From Pyxidicoccus trucidator (GTDB lineage Bacteria; Myxococcota; Myxococcia; Myxococcales; Myxococcaceae), in NCBI RefSeq assembly GCF_010894435.1, contig NZ_JAAIXZ010000005.1:496001-560000 (forward strand): DNA of 64,000 nucleotides. Direction: 5' to 3'. The position numbers and the translations under genes were made by a program. The notes beneath the pieces are model-generated. The model did not search any database, was not told the DNA's origin, and was given only the letters and a program-made list of their open reading frames with translations. Numbering within the stretch: position 1 is the first letter of the stretch; every line of letters begins with the position of its first letter. Positions 1 to 8,656 of this stretch are shown piece by piece.

Positions 1-383
1 TCCAACCCCATCCGGCAGGTGGACGACAGCCCTCCCCACCGGACTGACATGGGGAGTCCGGAGCGCCACAGGTGAAAGCGCAGGACTCACCGCCGCCGCA
101 GGTCGCGCAGCAACGGGGTGACGCGCGCTTCGGTCAGTGCGCCGCTCGCGAGGCTCCCGGTCCGCTCGATGTCGCCCCGGTGGATGACGGGACAAGGAGG
201 TGCTCGCGGAGTACAGGTCCGCGCAGGCCGAGGCGGAAGCCCGGTTCCGGCCGAAGCGACCGAAGACGCGTTGATACATCCATTCCTCGCACTTCCTCCG
301 CAAGAAAGTCATTTCGCGTAGACCTTCTGGGACGCTTGTCCGTTCACGGAGCGGCTGTTTCCCCCCAACAAGGAACGCGAGTG
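1..383. other. Left-edge stretch without a supportable gene
   Basis: No convincing gene start or domain is visible. A frame runs open through the whole stretch into the next gene, but its translation is Arg/Pro-rich and reads like antisense or non-coding GC-rich DNA. A short frame at 188-274 ends in a basic Glu/Ala/Arg tail and could be the decayed 3' end of an older gene; I cannot identify it. The only clear signal is the ribosome binding site AAGGA at 370-374, which serves the lipoprotein gene starting at 384. Confidence 0.4.
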
Positions 384-1778
384 ATGCTGCAAAAGAAGTA
401 CTTCCCCTGGACCCTGATATTGACAGGACTGACGCTGCTCACGGCATGCGACCGTGAGCCCAGGCTTGTCGAGGTCATTTCCTCTCATGGGCCCGGGGAC
501 CTGATGCTGCTCATTGAGCGGGAGGGCGGAGCAGGCCCCTACGTCGAAAGCACGCAGGAACAATTCCGGATCGTCGCCTCGGGCGAGGCCTTCAAGTCGG
601 TGCGTTGGAGCACCAACGCCGGGGCGCTCGAGTCCGACGCGGAGCATGTCACCTGGACGCTACCCCCAGCGGGGACGGCTTCCTTGTCTGTCTTGGTAGA
701 GACGGAGTCCGGCAAGACGGCGCAGGGGGCTTTCCACTTCAGCGTGGTGGCGTCTCCGCTCGCCGCCAGTACGGTGATCGACCCGGGGCCGGACGTGACG
801 GGCAGCACCTGCGAGCTCGCGTTCGACGACGCGGGCAAGGGACACGTCGTCTACACGAACGACACCCACAACACTCTCTGGTACGCGACCTGGGACGGCA
901 CGACGTGGAAGACAGAGCAGATTGACGGTCCCGGTTTCAACACCGGTGGCATGTTCGTCACGAAGCCCGTGCTGGCGCTCGACGCGGCGACCGGCACGCC
1001 GCACGTCGGTTATCTCAAGAGCACCGGCCCTCTTGCGGTCGCCACGTTCCGCATCGGCTACGCCACGCGCGTCAATGGCGCATGGACTCGCGAGAGCGTG
1101 GACACCGCGGCGACGAACCGGTTGGGTATCGCCCTCAACCCCGCACAGGGCCAGCAACCGGTCATCGTCTCCGCCAGCAATTCCATCGGGACCATCCGGG
1201 TCGCGACCCGGACGGCGGCCAACACCTGGGCCAGCTCGCTGCTGCCCCTCACCACCGCCCACCTCACGGGCGACCCGGTCTTCGACGCGGCCGGTGGGCT
1301 GTATGTCATGACGAATCAGGCCACCGGCGGCATCGGTGCCAGCCACCTGCGGGTCATCCGGGGCTCGGTCATCGACTCCTTCAAGGTGGAGGACACCGGC
1401 TCCTTCATCCCCTGGAACGCGCTCGTCTGGGGACAGGGCCAGCACCTCCTCGCGCTGGCCAACGGCATCAATGAAGGCGAGCGGGCCGCCATCGATGACA
1501 TCACGGTCGGCACGCCCCTGTCGGCCAGCACCGTGAGCTCCTCCCCGGTCGACTACCGGTACGCGTCGTCGGACCTCGCGTATGGCGGGGGCAAGCCGGT
1601 CGCCGTCCTGCGCAATGGGACGGCCATGGAGCTCAGCACGCCGGACACGCAGGGGTTCTGGACGTATACCCAGCTGGGAACGGTGGATGATGCCACGCGC
1701 CCGAGCGTGGCGATCCGTCCCACGGATGGCACGCCGCACGTCTGCTATCAGCGGGATGGGAAGGTAAGCTTCCAGTAG
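384..1778 (+). CDS. Secreted lipoprotein, probable beta-propeller
   Basis: A 464-residue protein with a type II signal peptide: basic MLQKKY start, hydrophobic stretch, lipobox LLTAC with the lipidated Cys at 22. Residues about 30-125 look like an Ig-like beta-sandwich. The rest repeats blades of the pattern H-V-x-Y ... L-W-Y-A-T-W-D-G-T-T-W, as in exported sialidase- or BNR-like propellers, but no Asp-box catalytic set is evident. ATG 384 was chosen because AAGGA lies 9 bases upstream and the signal peptide begins there; the frame is open much further upstream but gives Arg-rich nonsense. Likely membrane-anchored or surface-exposed; function unknown. Confidence 0.8.
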   Translation: MLQKKYFPWTLILTGLTLLTACDREPRLVEVISSHGPGDLMLLIEREGGAGPYVESTQEQFRIVASGEAFKSVRWSTNAGALESDAEHVTWTLPPAGTASLSVLVETESGKTAQGAFHFSVVASPLAASTVIDPGPDVTGSTCELAFDDAGKGHVVYTNDTHNTLWYATWDGTTWKTEQIDGPGFNTGGMFVTKPVLALDAATGTPHVGYLKSTGPLAVATFRIGYATRVNGAWTRESVDTAATNRLGIALNPAQGQQPVIVSASNSIGTIRVATRTAANTWASSLLPLTTAHLTGDPVFDAAGGLYVMTNQATGGIGASHLRVIRGSVIDSFKVEDTGSFIPWNALVWGQGQHLLALANGINEGERAAIDDITVGTPLSASTVSSSPVDYRYASSDLAYGGGKPVAVLRNGTAMELSTPDTQGFWTYTQLGTVDDATRPSVAIRPTDGTPHVCYQRDGKVSFQ

Positions 1779-1802
1779 CCCTGCCTCTTCGACTGGGAGG
1801 CC

Positions 1803-2282
1803 GTGCGCGTCCCGGACCTCACCGCCGAAACCCGCGATTGGTTGCGCTCGCCGGAGAACTTCCAGACCGTCCGTGTAGATGCCGAAACAGGCACGCTCGC
1901 CTGGGGCGACGCGCGCCCGTTCAGCGCGTCGCTGGTGTACTGGCGCGTGGAGAAATACCGGGTGAAGGCGACCGTCCGCCGGAAGGACGGGACCGTCCTC
2001 TCCTCGGTGCTGCTCGGCGGCAGGGGCGAGGTCTGGTCGAAGGGGCTCACCCTCGGGCGGGACCGCACCAACACCGTTGTCGTGGACCAGGAAGGGGTGG
2101 CGCCGGTGCACGCCCGGGTGACGGTCGGCGGTGGTCACCACCCCTGCTATTTCATCGAGGTGGTGGAAGGCCTCACCTCGGCGGGAGGGACCTCCGCGTC
2201 AACGCCCGGTGAACGCCTGCGGGTCCCAGCCCGCCAGCCGCTCTTGCTGGAGGTGGGACCCTGCGTCGTGGAGATTGAGTAA
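1803..2282 (+). CDS. FHA-like protein with DUF2442-like N-terminus
   Basis: A 159-residue cytosolic protein starting at GTG 1803, after a GGGAGG placed only 2 bases upstream. Residues about 15-45 (SPENFQTVRVDAETGTLAW) closely resemble the C-terminal half of DUF2442 proteins. Residues about 75-105 (LGRDRTN then VVVDQEGVAPVHARV) match the FHA phosphothreonine-binding core, G-R then S/T-x-x-H-A, with Ala-Pro-Val-His where Ser-x-x-His is usual. It lies 24 bases downstream of, and in the same frame as, the lipoprotein gene. It may be a chimera formed by deletion. FHA domains usually act with Ser/Thr kinases, and a large one lies at 5478. Moderately sure of the FHA call. Confidence 0.6.
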   Translation: MRVPDLTAETRDWLRSPENFQTVRVDAETGTLAWGDARPFSASLVYWRVEKYRVKATVRRKDGTVLSSVLLGGRGEVWSKGLTLGRDRTNTVVVDQEGVAPVHARVTVGGGHHPCYFIEVVEGLTSAGGTSASTPGERLRVPARQPLLLEVGPCVVEIE

Positions 2283-2458
2283 GCCGGAAGGCTCAGGGCG
2301 CACGGAGGCTGAGCGTCGCCACTGCAATTCCGGCACCCGGAGGCAGGCGTCCGGCCCGTGTACGCCTCCACGCGGTGAGTTGTGCGTCACGCGGCAACCA
2401 TTCCGGAGGCTCACGCCGTCCCGGTGCTTCACTCCTCGGGAAACTGGAGGAGTGCACC

Positions 2459-4111
2459 ATGGCGTCCCCTTCGCTCTCTCCGCGCGTATGGCTGTTCGCC
2501 TGTGCGCTGGCGCTCGTCACCCTCGCTGGCTGCGATGACACCCCGGCCCCCGTCGTGGACGCGGGCACTTCCCCTGTGGAGGACTCGGGGACAGTCGACG
2601 CGGGGCCCGAGCCGTGGGACGGCGGCTACACCGTGCTGGAGGAGCGCGGTGACTGGCTGGACCGGGGTCCCCATGCCCCGTGCACCCTCAACCCGGGGAC
2701 GACGCCGAGCTGTGATGACCTGACACCGTCCATGTTCGACCTGTCGTCGTGTGACGCGGACGCGCTCGCCAGCGTGGAGCCCCATGGCATCTACCAGGCC
2801 GGCATGCGCGCGGAGACAGTCGCCCAGGACGGCGGCACCACCGTGCTCTTCTCCGCCGTCGGCTTCATGCTCCACTCCGACGGCGGCGCCGACACCCTGG
2901 CCACCCGGCCCGTCGTCACCCGGCATACCGACGGCGGCACCTTCTTCATCGCCAGCCGGCCTCCGAGTACGCCCTCCACCAACTTCGCCTTCGCCGGCTG
3001 CAAGACTCCCTCGCCCGGCGTCATCACCGGCTGCTTCATCCGCTGCGTCAGTGGACGGTTCTCCCGCACTGGCACCTTCGAGGCGCATCGCATGGCCTGG
3101 CCTCCCGGCGAGGCGGAGTCCTCCGGCGGGCTGGTGCTGCGCTCGGAGTCACGGGTGGAACTGGGCCAGCCCGCGGACATCTATGTCACCAAGGACCATG
3201 CCTACGTCGTCTCGCTCGACAGGCCGGGCCGCGCTGGAGGCCTCACCGTCTTCGACGTGAGCGACCGGAGCCACCCTGTCTTCAAGACGTCCATCAGCAT
3301 CCCCGGTGACTCCAACTGGAACGGCGCCTGGGCCCTCGGCGACGCCCTGTACGTTGCCAGTGATGTCTCGGGCACCATCGTCTACGACATCTCCCGGCCC
3401 GCCGAGCCCGCCTTCCTGCGCGCCCTGCCCTCGGGGCAGTACGGCGTGCACACCGTGCTCGTCGACGGAGACCGGCTGTATGCCGCGGACAATGAGGGCC
3501 TCACGCGCGTCTACGACGTCTCGCGCCCGCTGGATCCCGTGCTGCGGCAGACCATCAGCCTGGACTCGGTCCTCGCCGCAGGGGGAAGCCCCCATGACCA
3601 CTTCGCCTACCAGGGCCGCCTCTACATCAACAACACCTACGCCGGGTTCTCCATCGTGGACGTCTCCAACCTCGATGACGTGCGACACCTGGGGCAGTAC
3701 GTGCATGGCAGCTATTCGCACCACAGCGCGGTGGGCACCTTCGCCGGCCGCACCATTGCCTTCGAGGGCGGTGAGTTCGCCGCCTCCCACCTGCGCGTGC
3801 TGGACGTCACGGACCCGGCCCACATCGTGAAGATTGGCGAGCACCGCAAGCGCCCCGTCTCCTCCATCCACAACATGATTCTGCGCGGAGACCGCCTCTA
3901 CATCGCCTGGTACCAGGAGGGCCTGCGCGTGCTGGACGTGTCCAACCCCACGAAGCCGCGCGAGGTGGCGCACTTCAACACCTTCCGCGAGTCGGACCCC
4001 GGCCGGTCGGACGGCATCTTCGTGGGCGCCTACGGCATCCGCATTCCCGGGGATGACTTCCTCTACGTCGTGGAGTCCGCTCGCGGGCTGCTCATCCTCG
4101 ACGAGCCCTGA
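2459..4111 (+). CDS. LVIVD-repeat lipoprotein
   Basis: A 550-residue secreted lipoprotein. ATG 2459 follows a strong GGAGG; the signal peptide ends in the lipobox LAGC (Cys 24), then an acidic Asp/Ala/Pro linker. The C-terminal two thirds contain at least six LVIVD-type repeats, each with a V-x-D-V-S-x-P core: VFDVSDRSHP, VYDISRPAEP, VYDVSRPLDP, IVDVSNLDD, VLDVTDPAH, VLDVSNPTKP. These fold as a beta-propeller on the surface of many environmental bacteria; ligands are mostly unknown. The N-terminal part (residues about 60-200) has several Cys residues. A standalone gene, convergent with the next one. Confidence 0.85.
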   Translation: MASPSLSPRVWLFACALALVTLAGCDDTPAPVVDAGTSPVEDSGTVDAGPEPWDGGYTVLEERGDWLDRGPHAPCTLNPGTTPSCDDLTPSMFDLSSCDADALASVEPHGIYQAGMRAETVAQDGGTTVLFSAVGFMLHSDGGADTLATRPVVTRHTDGGTFFIASRPPSTPSTNFAFAGCKTPSPGVITGCFIRCVSGRFSRTGTFEAHRMAWPPGEAESSGGLVLRSESRVELGQPADIYVTKDHAYVVSLDRPGRAGGLTVFDVSDRSHPVFKTSISIPGDSNWNGAWALGDALYVASDVSGTIVYDISRPAEPAFLRALPSGQYGVHTVLVDGDRLYAADNEGLTRVYDVSRPLDPVLRQTISLDSVLAAGGSPHDHFAYQGRLYINNTYAGFSIVDVSNLDDVRHLGQYVHGSYSHHSAVGTFAGRTIAFEGGEFAASHLRVLDVTDPAHIVKIGEHRKRPVSSIHNMILRGDRLYIAWYQEGLRVLDVSNPTKPREVAHFNTFRESDPGRSDGIFVGAYGIRIPGDDFLYVVESARGLLILDEP

Positions 4112-4132
4112 GCCAGGCGGCTCGTACCCGCT

Positions 4133-4549
4133 TCATTTCGCTGGAGCGGGCGGCGGTTGTTTCGGGGGGACGACAGAGACTTCGCCGTTCTCCTGCTGGA
4201 GCGTGTGGGTGCTGCCGATGGCGAAGCGCTGGAGCTCCTCCAGCGTCTCTGGCGAGTACGTGACGGGCGGATGGCCTTCGCCCTGGAGGACCACGGTGTA
4301 GCTCGCGTCGCGCGAGGTCCGCTCCTGCTCGCCCTTGGGCAGCGCCTTGGCGGGGCGCAGCTCGGCGGCGGCGGGCCAGCGCGTCTCGAGCGTCTTCCCG
4401 CTCGCCTTCACGTCCCGGTCATGGCTCCAGGTCCACTCCTTCCTCCACACGGGGGCGGAGGCGGTGTCCTCGGGCATCTCGTACTGCTCGCTGCCGTCCT
4501 TGGCGTTGTGGTTCCACCTCTGGGTCTCGAACCGCGGGGCGGCGCCCAT
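4133..4549 (-). CDS. Hypothetical protein, 138 aa
   Basis: Starts at ATG 4549 behind AGGAAG. The translation is charged and soluble, with Trp/Lys-rich N-terminal motifs, a central YTVVLQGEGHPPVTY strand-like segment and a Pro/Ala/Lys tail. No signal peptide, membrane segment or known motif is visible. It is convergent with the LVIVD lipoprotein gene and divergent from the membrane-protein/kinase operon. Composition supports a real gene over its shadows, but I do not recognise the family. Confidence 0.55.
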   Translation of the reverse strand: MGAAPRFETQRWNHNAKDGSEQYEMPEDTASAPVWRKEWTWSHDRDVKASGKTLETRWPAAAELRPAKALPKGEQERTSRDASYTVVLQGEGHPPVTYSPETLEELQRFAIGSTHTLQQENGEVSVVPPKQPPPAPAK

Positions 4550-4644
4550 AACATGGTTCTTCCTGGGTCGTGGCCCTCACGCCGTCGCGGTGAGGCGCCG
4601 CGTCGGCTTGACTCCGGAGAGGCTTGTGCGCTCCGGTCCACGCC

Positions 4645-5481
4645 ATGACCCCTGCACCCCAGATGTCTGACTGGCCCTCGTGGGCGAAGAACTTCCCGCC
4701 CGAGGAAGGCGAGCATGTGCTGGCGAGCGGGGGGCCGTGGTTCATGGCGTATTTCCTCGCGTTCATGGTGGCCCTGACGCTGCTGCCAACAGTGGTGTTT
4801 CCCCTGCTGGGCATCTGGTTCTTCTGGGGGCGGTCCGGGAAGTTCCTGCTCACCAGCCAGCGCCTCATCTGGAGGCCGAACCTGGGCAAGCCGGTCATCG
4901 TTTCCCGCGAGGAGCTACGGACCCTGGACGTCGACATCGGGACTCGCTTGCGGAGCGTGAGCCTGCGCGGCGCGCGGAAGGCCTCGATGCCCCTGCTGTG
5001 GAAGTACAAGCAGCTCTGGGGCGGGCTGGCCCTGCTCCAGCGCTGGACGCCGCCCGCCTCCACGTCTTCAACCCCGGCACTGCGGGTGCTCTCCGCGTGG
5101 CTCGTGTCTGGCTTCCAGATTCAACCCGGCGCCGTGGTGATTCAGCCGGATGGCGTCCGGTTCTATCCGGCGGAGTCCACCGCGAACGTCGCCGCGGAGG
5201 CGGGCGCCGCGCTGACGGGGCTCGTGCTGGGCGTCACACGCCGGACGCATCGGGCCCGCTTTCCAGTGGAGGCCGCACTGTCGCTCGTCGCCAGGACGGA
5301 AGCCGTCGAGCCCGAGCTCGACGCCCTGGGCCGCCTCCTGCGCGCCGAGCTGTGGCAGGGGCCTCCCACCGCGCAGGGACCGGCGGGTGCCGGACGCACG
5401 CGGATGACCTATCAGCAGGGCAACCGGAAGTTGACGTTCGTCATGCCCACGGCCAAGGCTGATACGCTTGCCACCGGATGA
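4645..5481 (+). CDS. Membrane protein with bacterial PH-like domain
   Basis: A 278-residue protein. Residues 32-62 form one or two hydrophobic helices, followed by FLLTSQRLIWR (about 67-77), the hallmark strand of bPH/GRAM-like domains found after membrane anchors. A second half (about 150-260) is soluble and alternates strands and helices. ATG 4645 is the most upstream ATG; a TTG at 4624 and an ATG at 4663 are alternatives, and none has a strong ribosome binding site. Its stop codon overlaps the start of the kinase gene by four bases (ATGA), so the two are translationally coupled, which suggests a shared membrane-signalling role. Confidence 0.65.
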   Translation: MTPAPQMSDWPSWAKNFPPEEGEHVLASGGPWFMAYFLAFMVALTLLPTVVFPLLGIWFFWGRSGKFLLTSQRLIWRPNLGKPVIVSREELRTLDVDIGTRLRSVSLRGARKASMPLLWKYKQLWGGLALLQRWTPPASTSSTPALRVLSAWLVSGFQIQPGAVVIQPDGVRFYPAESTANVAAEAGAALTGLVLGVTRRTHRARFPVEAALSLVARTEAVEPELDALGRLLRAELWQGPPTAQGPAGAGRTRMTYQQGNRKLTFVMPTAKADTLATG

Positions 5482-8400
5482 CGGCTTGTCCTGCTGAGAC
5501 GACGCTGAGTGATTTGCTGGCGGGGCTGCTCCCGGCGGAGCAGCGCACGCAGGTGCTGGCGCACGTGGAGCGCTGTCACGACTGCCAGCGGGTCCTGGCG
5601 GCGGCGGAAGCCGACTCGATGAGCGAAAGCGTGTCCGCCGGGTCGCCCCCCGCGCCGCTGGAGCGCGGTGCCACGCTGTCTCGGTACGTGGTGCTGGAGC
5701 GCATCGGCGCCGGGGCCATGGGCGTGGTGTACGCGGCCTATGACCCGGACCTGGACCGCCAGGTGGCCCTCAAGATGCTGCGTCCGGAGGGCCGGCAGGT
5801 GGAGGAGTTGCGCCAGCGGCTGGTGCTGGAGGCCCAGTCGCTGGCCCGCCTCTCCCACGCCAACGTCGTCTCCGTCTTCGACGTGGGCACGCATGAGGGC
5901 TGCGTCTTCCTGGCCATGGAGCTGGTGGACGGCGTCACGCTCGCGGAGTGGCTGAGAACGCCGCGCTCCTGGCAGGAGGTGCTGCGCGTCTTCACCGAGG
6001 CGGGGCGGGGGCTCCTGGCCGCGCACGCGGCGGGACTGGTGCACCGCGACTTCAAGCCCGCCAACGTCCTTGTCGGCAGGGACGGGCGCGCGCGGGTGAC
6101 GGACTTCGGCATGGCAAGGCCTCTCAACCGGGGGCAGGTCGCCGCGTCGAAATCAGGGGCGCCCGGCGCGGCCGCCTCCATGGCCAGCCCGCTCACGCGC
6201 ACGGGCGTGCTGCTGGGGACGCCCGCGTACATGGCGCCGGAGCTGCTCGACGGAAGGCGGGCGGACGCGCTGTCGGACCAGTTCAGCTTCTGCGTGGCCC
6301 TTCACGAAGCGCTCTACGGCGTGCGTCCCTTCGAGGGCAGCAGCCTGGAGGAGGTGGCCCGCGCCGCGCAGGAGGAACGCCTGCGCCCGGCGCCCCACGG
6401 CACGAAGGTGCCCGCCTGGGTGCGGCGCGTGGTGCTTCGCGGGCTGAAGCCGCGCCCCGAGGACCGCTACCCCTCCATGGAGCCGCTGCTGGCGGCGCTC
6501 GCGCCTCCGCCCCGGCGTGTGTGGGCCCGCGTGGCGGCACTCGCGGGCGCGGCCTGCGTACTGGGCGCGGTGGGCGCCTGGGCCCTGGCGCACCGGGCCG
6601 AGGCGCGCTGCGCGCAGGAGGCGGAGAAGCTTGGCGCGGCGTGGGGCCCCGTGCAGCGCGAGCAGGTGCGCGCGGCCTTCCTCGCCACGGGCGCGCCTCA
6701 TGCGGCCGACGCCTGGGAGAAGGTGGCGGGGTTTCTGGACGCGCACGCCTCGCAGTGGCGCACCCTGCGCACCGAGGCCTGTGTCACGTCCCACGAGCAG
6801 CCCGCGAGCAACGTGTGGCAGACGGCAGCCTGCCTCGACGCCCGGCTGTGGCAGCTCGCCGCCGTCACCGGCGTGCTGAAGCAGGCGGACGCGCAGACGG
6901 TGCGCAACTCGCGGCGGCTCGTCATGTCCCTGGAGGGGCTCACGGGGTGTCGCGATGCGCCGGAGCTCGCCACCCGCCCGCAGCCGCCCGAGGCGCTCCA
7001 GCCCCGCGTGGACGCCGCCCGGCGCAAGCTGGCCGAGGCCCGCGCGGAGACTGACGCGGGCCGGTATGCGCAGGGGCTCGCGCTCACGTCCGCCCTCCTG
7101 AAGGACCTCCAGGACCTGGACTACAAGCCCCTCGAGGCCGAGGTGCTCCTCGCCCACGGGGAGCTGCTGCACCTGGGCGACAAGCCGAAGGACGCGGAGG
7201 ACGCCCTCTACAAGTCCGTGTTCGCGGCCGAAGCCGGGCATGACGACGAGACGGTGGCGCGCGCGTGGAACTACCTGCTCTGGGTGGTGGGAGACCAGCT
7301 GGCCCGCTCCGAGGACGCGGAGCGCATCGCCCAGCATGCCCAGGCCGCCGTGGCTCGACTGGGCCGTGAGCGCTTCCCGGACATTGCCGCGGACTACCAC
7401 CTGAGGTGGGGCTCGGTGCTCCTCCAGCAGGGGAAGTACACCCAGGCGGAGGCGGAAATCCCCAAGGGGGTGGAGCTGGCGAAGCGCGCCCACGGCGAGG
7501 ACAGCCTTCAGGCCGCCGAGTTCCTCCACGCGCTCGGCCGGGTGCACTACCGGCAGAAGCGGCTGCAGCAGGCCGTGGACGCCCATCTCCGCTCGCTCCA
7601 GATCATGGAGCGCCAGCTCGGGCCCCATCACCCCGAGCTTTCCATCAGCCTCAACAGCCTCGCCTACGACTACGACGCCCTCGGCCGCGCCGACGAGGCG
7701 CTCGCCGCCCTGCAGCGGGCCGTTGGCCTGTACTCGGACGTCGAGGGCGAGGAGCCCATCAACCTCGCGGTAGTGCTCGGCACCCTCGGCACGAAGTTGA
7801 GGGACCAGGGCCGCGCGGAGGAGGCCGAGCGCAGCATGGAGCGCGCACGCGCCATCTTCGAGCGCACCCTCGGCCCGGACAACCCGCTCACCGCCCTGGC
7901 TTTCTCCCAGCTCGGCCGGCTGGCCAGTGAAGCGGACCGGCCCGACAAGGCCTTCGCCCTCTTCGCCGAGGCCGAGAAGCGCTTCGAGCGCGCCCTGGGC
8001 CCGGACTCGCAGCGGCTCACCGCGGTGCTCTTCTTCCGTGCGCCGGCGTACACCCGGGTGGGCCGCTACGCCGAGGCCCGGAAGGACCTCCAGCGCGCGA
8101 AGGCCATCCTCGAGAAGGAGCACGGCCCCGACAACGTCAACATGGCCCTGGTGGCCGCGCCGCTGAGCCAGGTGGCCCTGGCCGAGGGACACCCGAAGGA
8201 GGCGCTCGACATCTGCGAGCGCTCCCTGGCCCTCAATGAGAAGGCCCAGGGGCCCCGTTCCATGGCCGTGGCGCTGGACCTCGTCTGCCTCTCGGAAGCA
8301 CACCTCGGCCTGGGCGCGCCGGAGAAGGCCCGCCCCCTGTTGGAGCGCGCCCGGGAGTTCCTCGATGGCGTCTCCACCGCGAAGCTGTATTCAGCCTGGG

Positions 8401-8567
8401 CCCGCTTCCTGATGGCGCGGGCATTGGTGGCGCAGCGTGCGCCGGACCGGGCGCGCGCGATGGCCCTCGCCGAGGAGGCCCGCGTCGCGCTCGAAGCCCA
8501 GGGCACCCGAGCCAGGCCAGAGCTGGAGAAGGTCCGGGTGTGGCAGCAGGACCTGTCCCGGCGGTGA
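5478..8567 (+). CDS. Receptor-type Ser/Thr kinase with zinc finger and TPRs
   Basis: A 1029-residue PknB-type kinase. Residues 4-40 carry a zf-HC2-like anti-sigma zinc finger (H29-x3-C33-x2-C36). The kinase domain (about 70-345) has the glycine loop GAGAMGVVYAAY, the VALKML lysine, the catalytic loop HRDFKPANVL, DFG and an APE-like MAPE. A single membrane helix follows (about 350-370), then a long TPR array (about 490-1020) with repeats of the A-E-A/L-L-G-x-L-G type, probably outside the cytoplasmic membrane. Coupled to the upstream PH-like membrane protein. TPR-bearing receptor kinases are expanded in myxobacteria; the target here is unknown. Confidence 0.92.
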   Translation: MTACPAETTLSDLLAGLLPAEQRTQVLAHVERCHDCQRVLAAAEADSMSESVSAGSPPAPLERGATLSRYVVLERIGAGAMGVVYAAYDPDLDRQVALKMLRPEGRQVEELRQRLVLEAQSLARLSHANVVSVFDVGTHEGCVFLAMELVDGVTLAEWLRTPRSWQEVLRVFTEAGRGLLAAHAAGLVHRDFKPANVLVGRDGRARVTDFGMARPLNRGQVAASKSGAPGAAASMASPLTRTGVLLGTPAYMAPELLDGRRADALSDQFSFCVALHEALYGVRPFEGSSLEEVARAAQEERLRPAPHGTKVPAWVRRVVLRGLKPRPEDRYPSMEPLLAALAPPPRRVWARVAALAGAACVLGAVGAWALAHRAEARCAQEAEKLGAAWGPVQREQVRAAFLATGAPHAADAWEKVAGFLDAHASQWRTLRTEACVTSHEQPASNVWQTAACLDARLWQLAAVTGVLKQADAQTVRNSRRLVMSLEGLTGCRDAPELATRPQPPEALQPRVDAARRKLAEARAETDAGRYAQGLALTSALLKDLQDLDYKPLEAEVLLAHGELLHLGDKPKDAEDALYKSVFAAEAGHDDETVARAWNYLLWVVGDQLARSEDAERIAQHAQAAVARLGRERFPDIAADYHLRWGSVLLQQGKYTQAEAEIPKGVELAKRAHGEDSLQAAEFLHALGRVHYRQKRLQQAVDAHLRSLQIMERQLGPHHPELSISLNSLAYDYDALGRADEALAALQRAVGLYSDVEGEEPINLAVVLGTLGTKLRDQGRAEEAERSMERARAIFERTLGPDNPLTALAFSQLGRLASEADRPDKAFALFAEAEKRFERALGPDSQRLTAVLFFRAPAYTRVGRYAEARKDLQRAKAILEKEHGPDNVNMALVAAPLSQVALAEGHPKEALDICERSLALNEKAQGPRSMAVALDLVCLSEAHLGLGAPEKARPLLERAREFLDGVSTAKLYSAWARFLMARALVAQRAPDRARAMALAEEARVALEAQGTRARPELEKVRVWQQDLSRR

Positions 8568-8590
8568 GGCCTCAGCGAAGCACGGGTGCT

Positions 8591-8622
8591 CGCCGGGCCC
8601 CCGCGTGAAGGAGGGCCCGGCG
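8591..8622. terminator. Bidirectional hairpin between convergent genes
   Basis: A perfect 10-bp stem, CGCCGGGCCC at 8591-8600 pairing with GGGCCCGGCG at 8613-8622, around a 12-base loop. It lies between the converging kinase and metalloprotease genes. There is no U-run, so it may work with Rho or simply protect the 3' ends. Confidence 0.5.
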
Positions 8623-8656
8623 GCGGAATGCGACGCTTCAGCGGGGACGGCGGTGA

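Noticed and set aside
72-383. N-terminal extension of the first lipoprotein
   Set aside because: The translation is Arg/Pro-rich without homology pattern, and it would bury the signal peptide that starts at 384.
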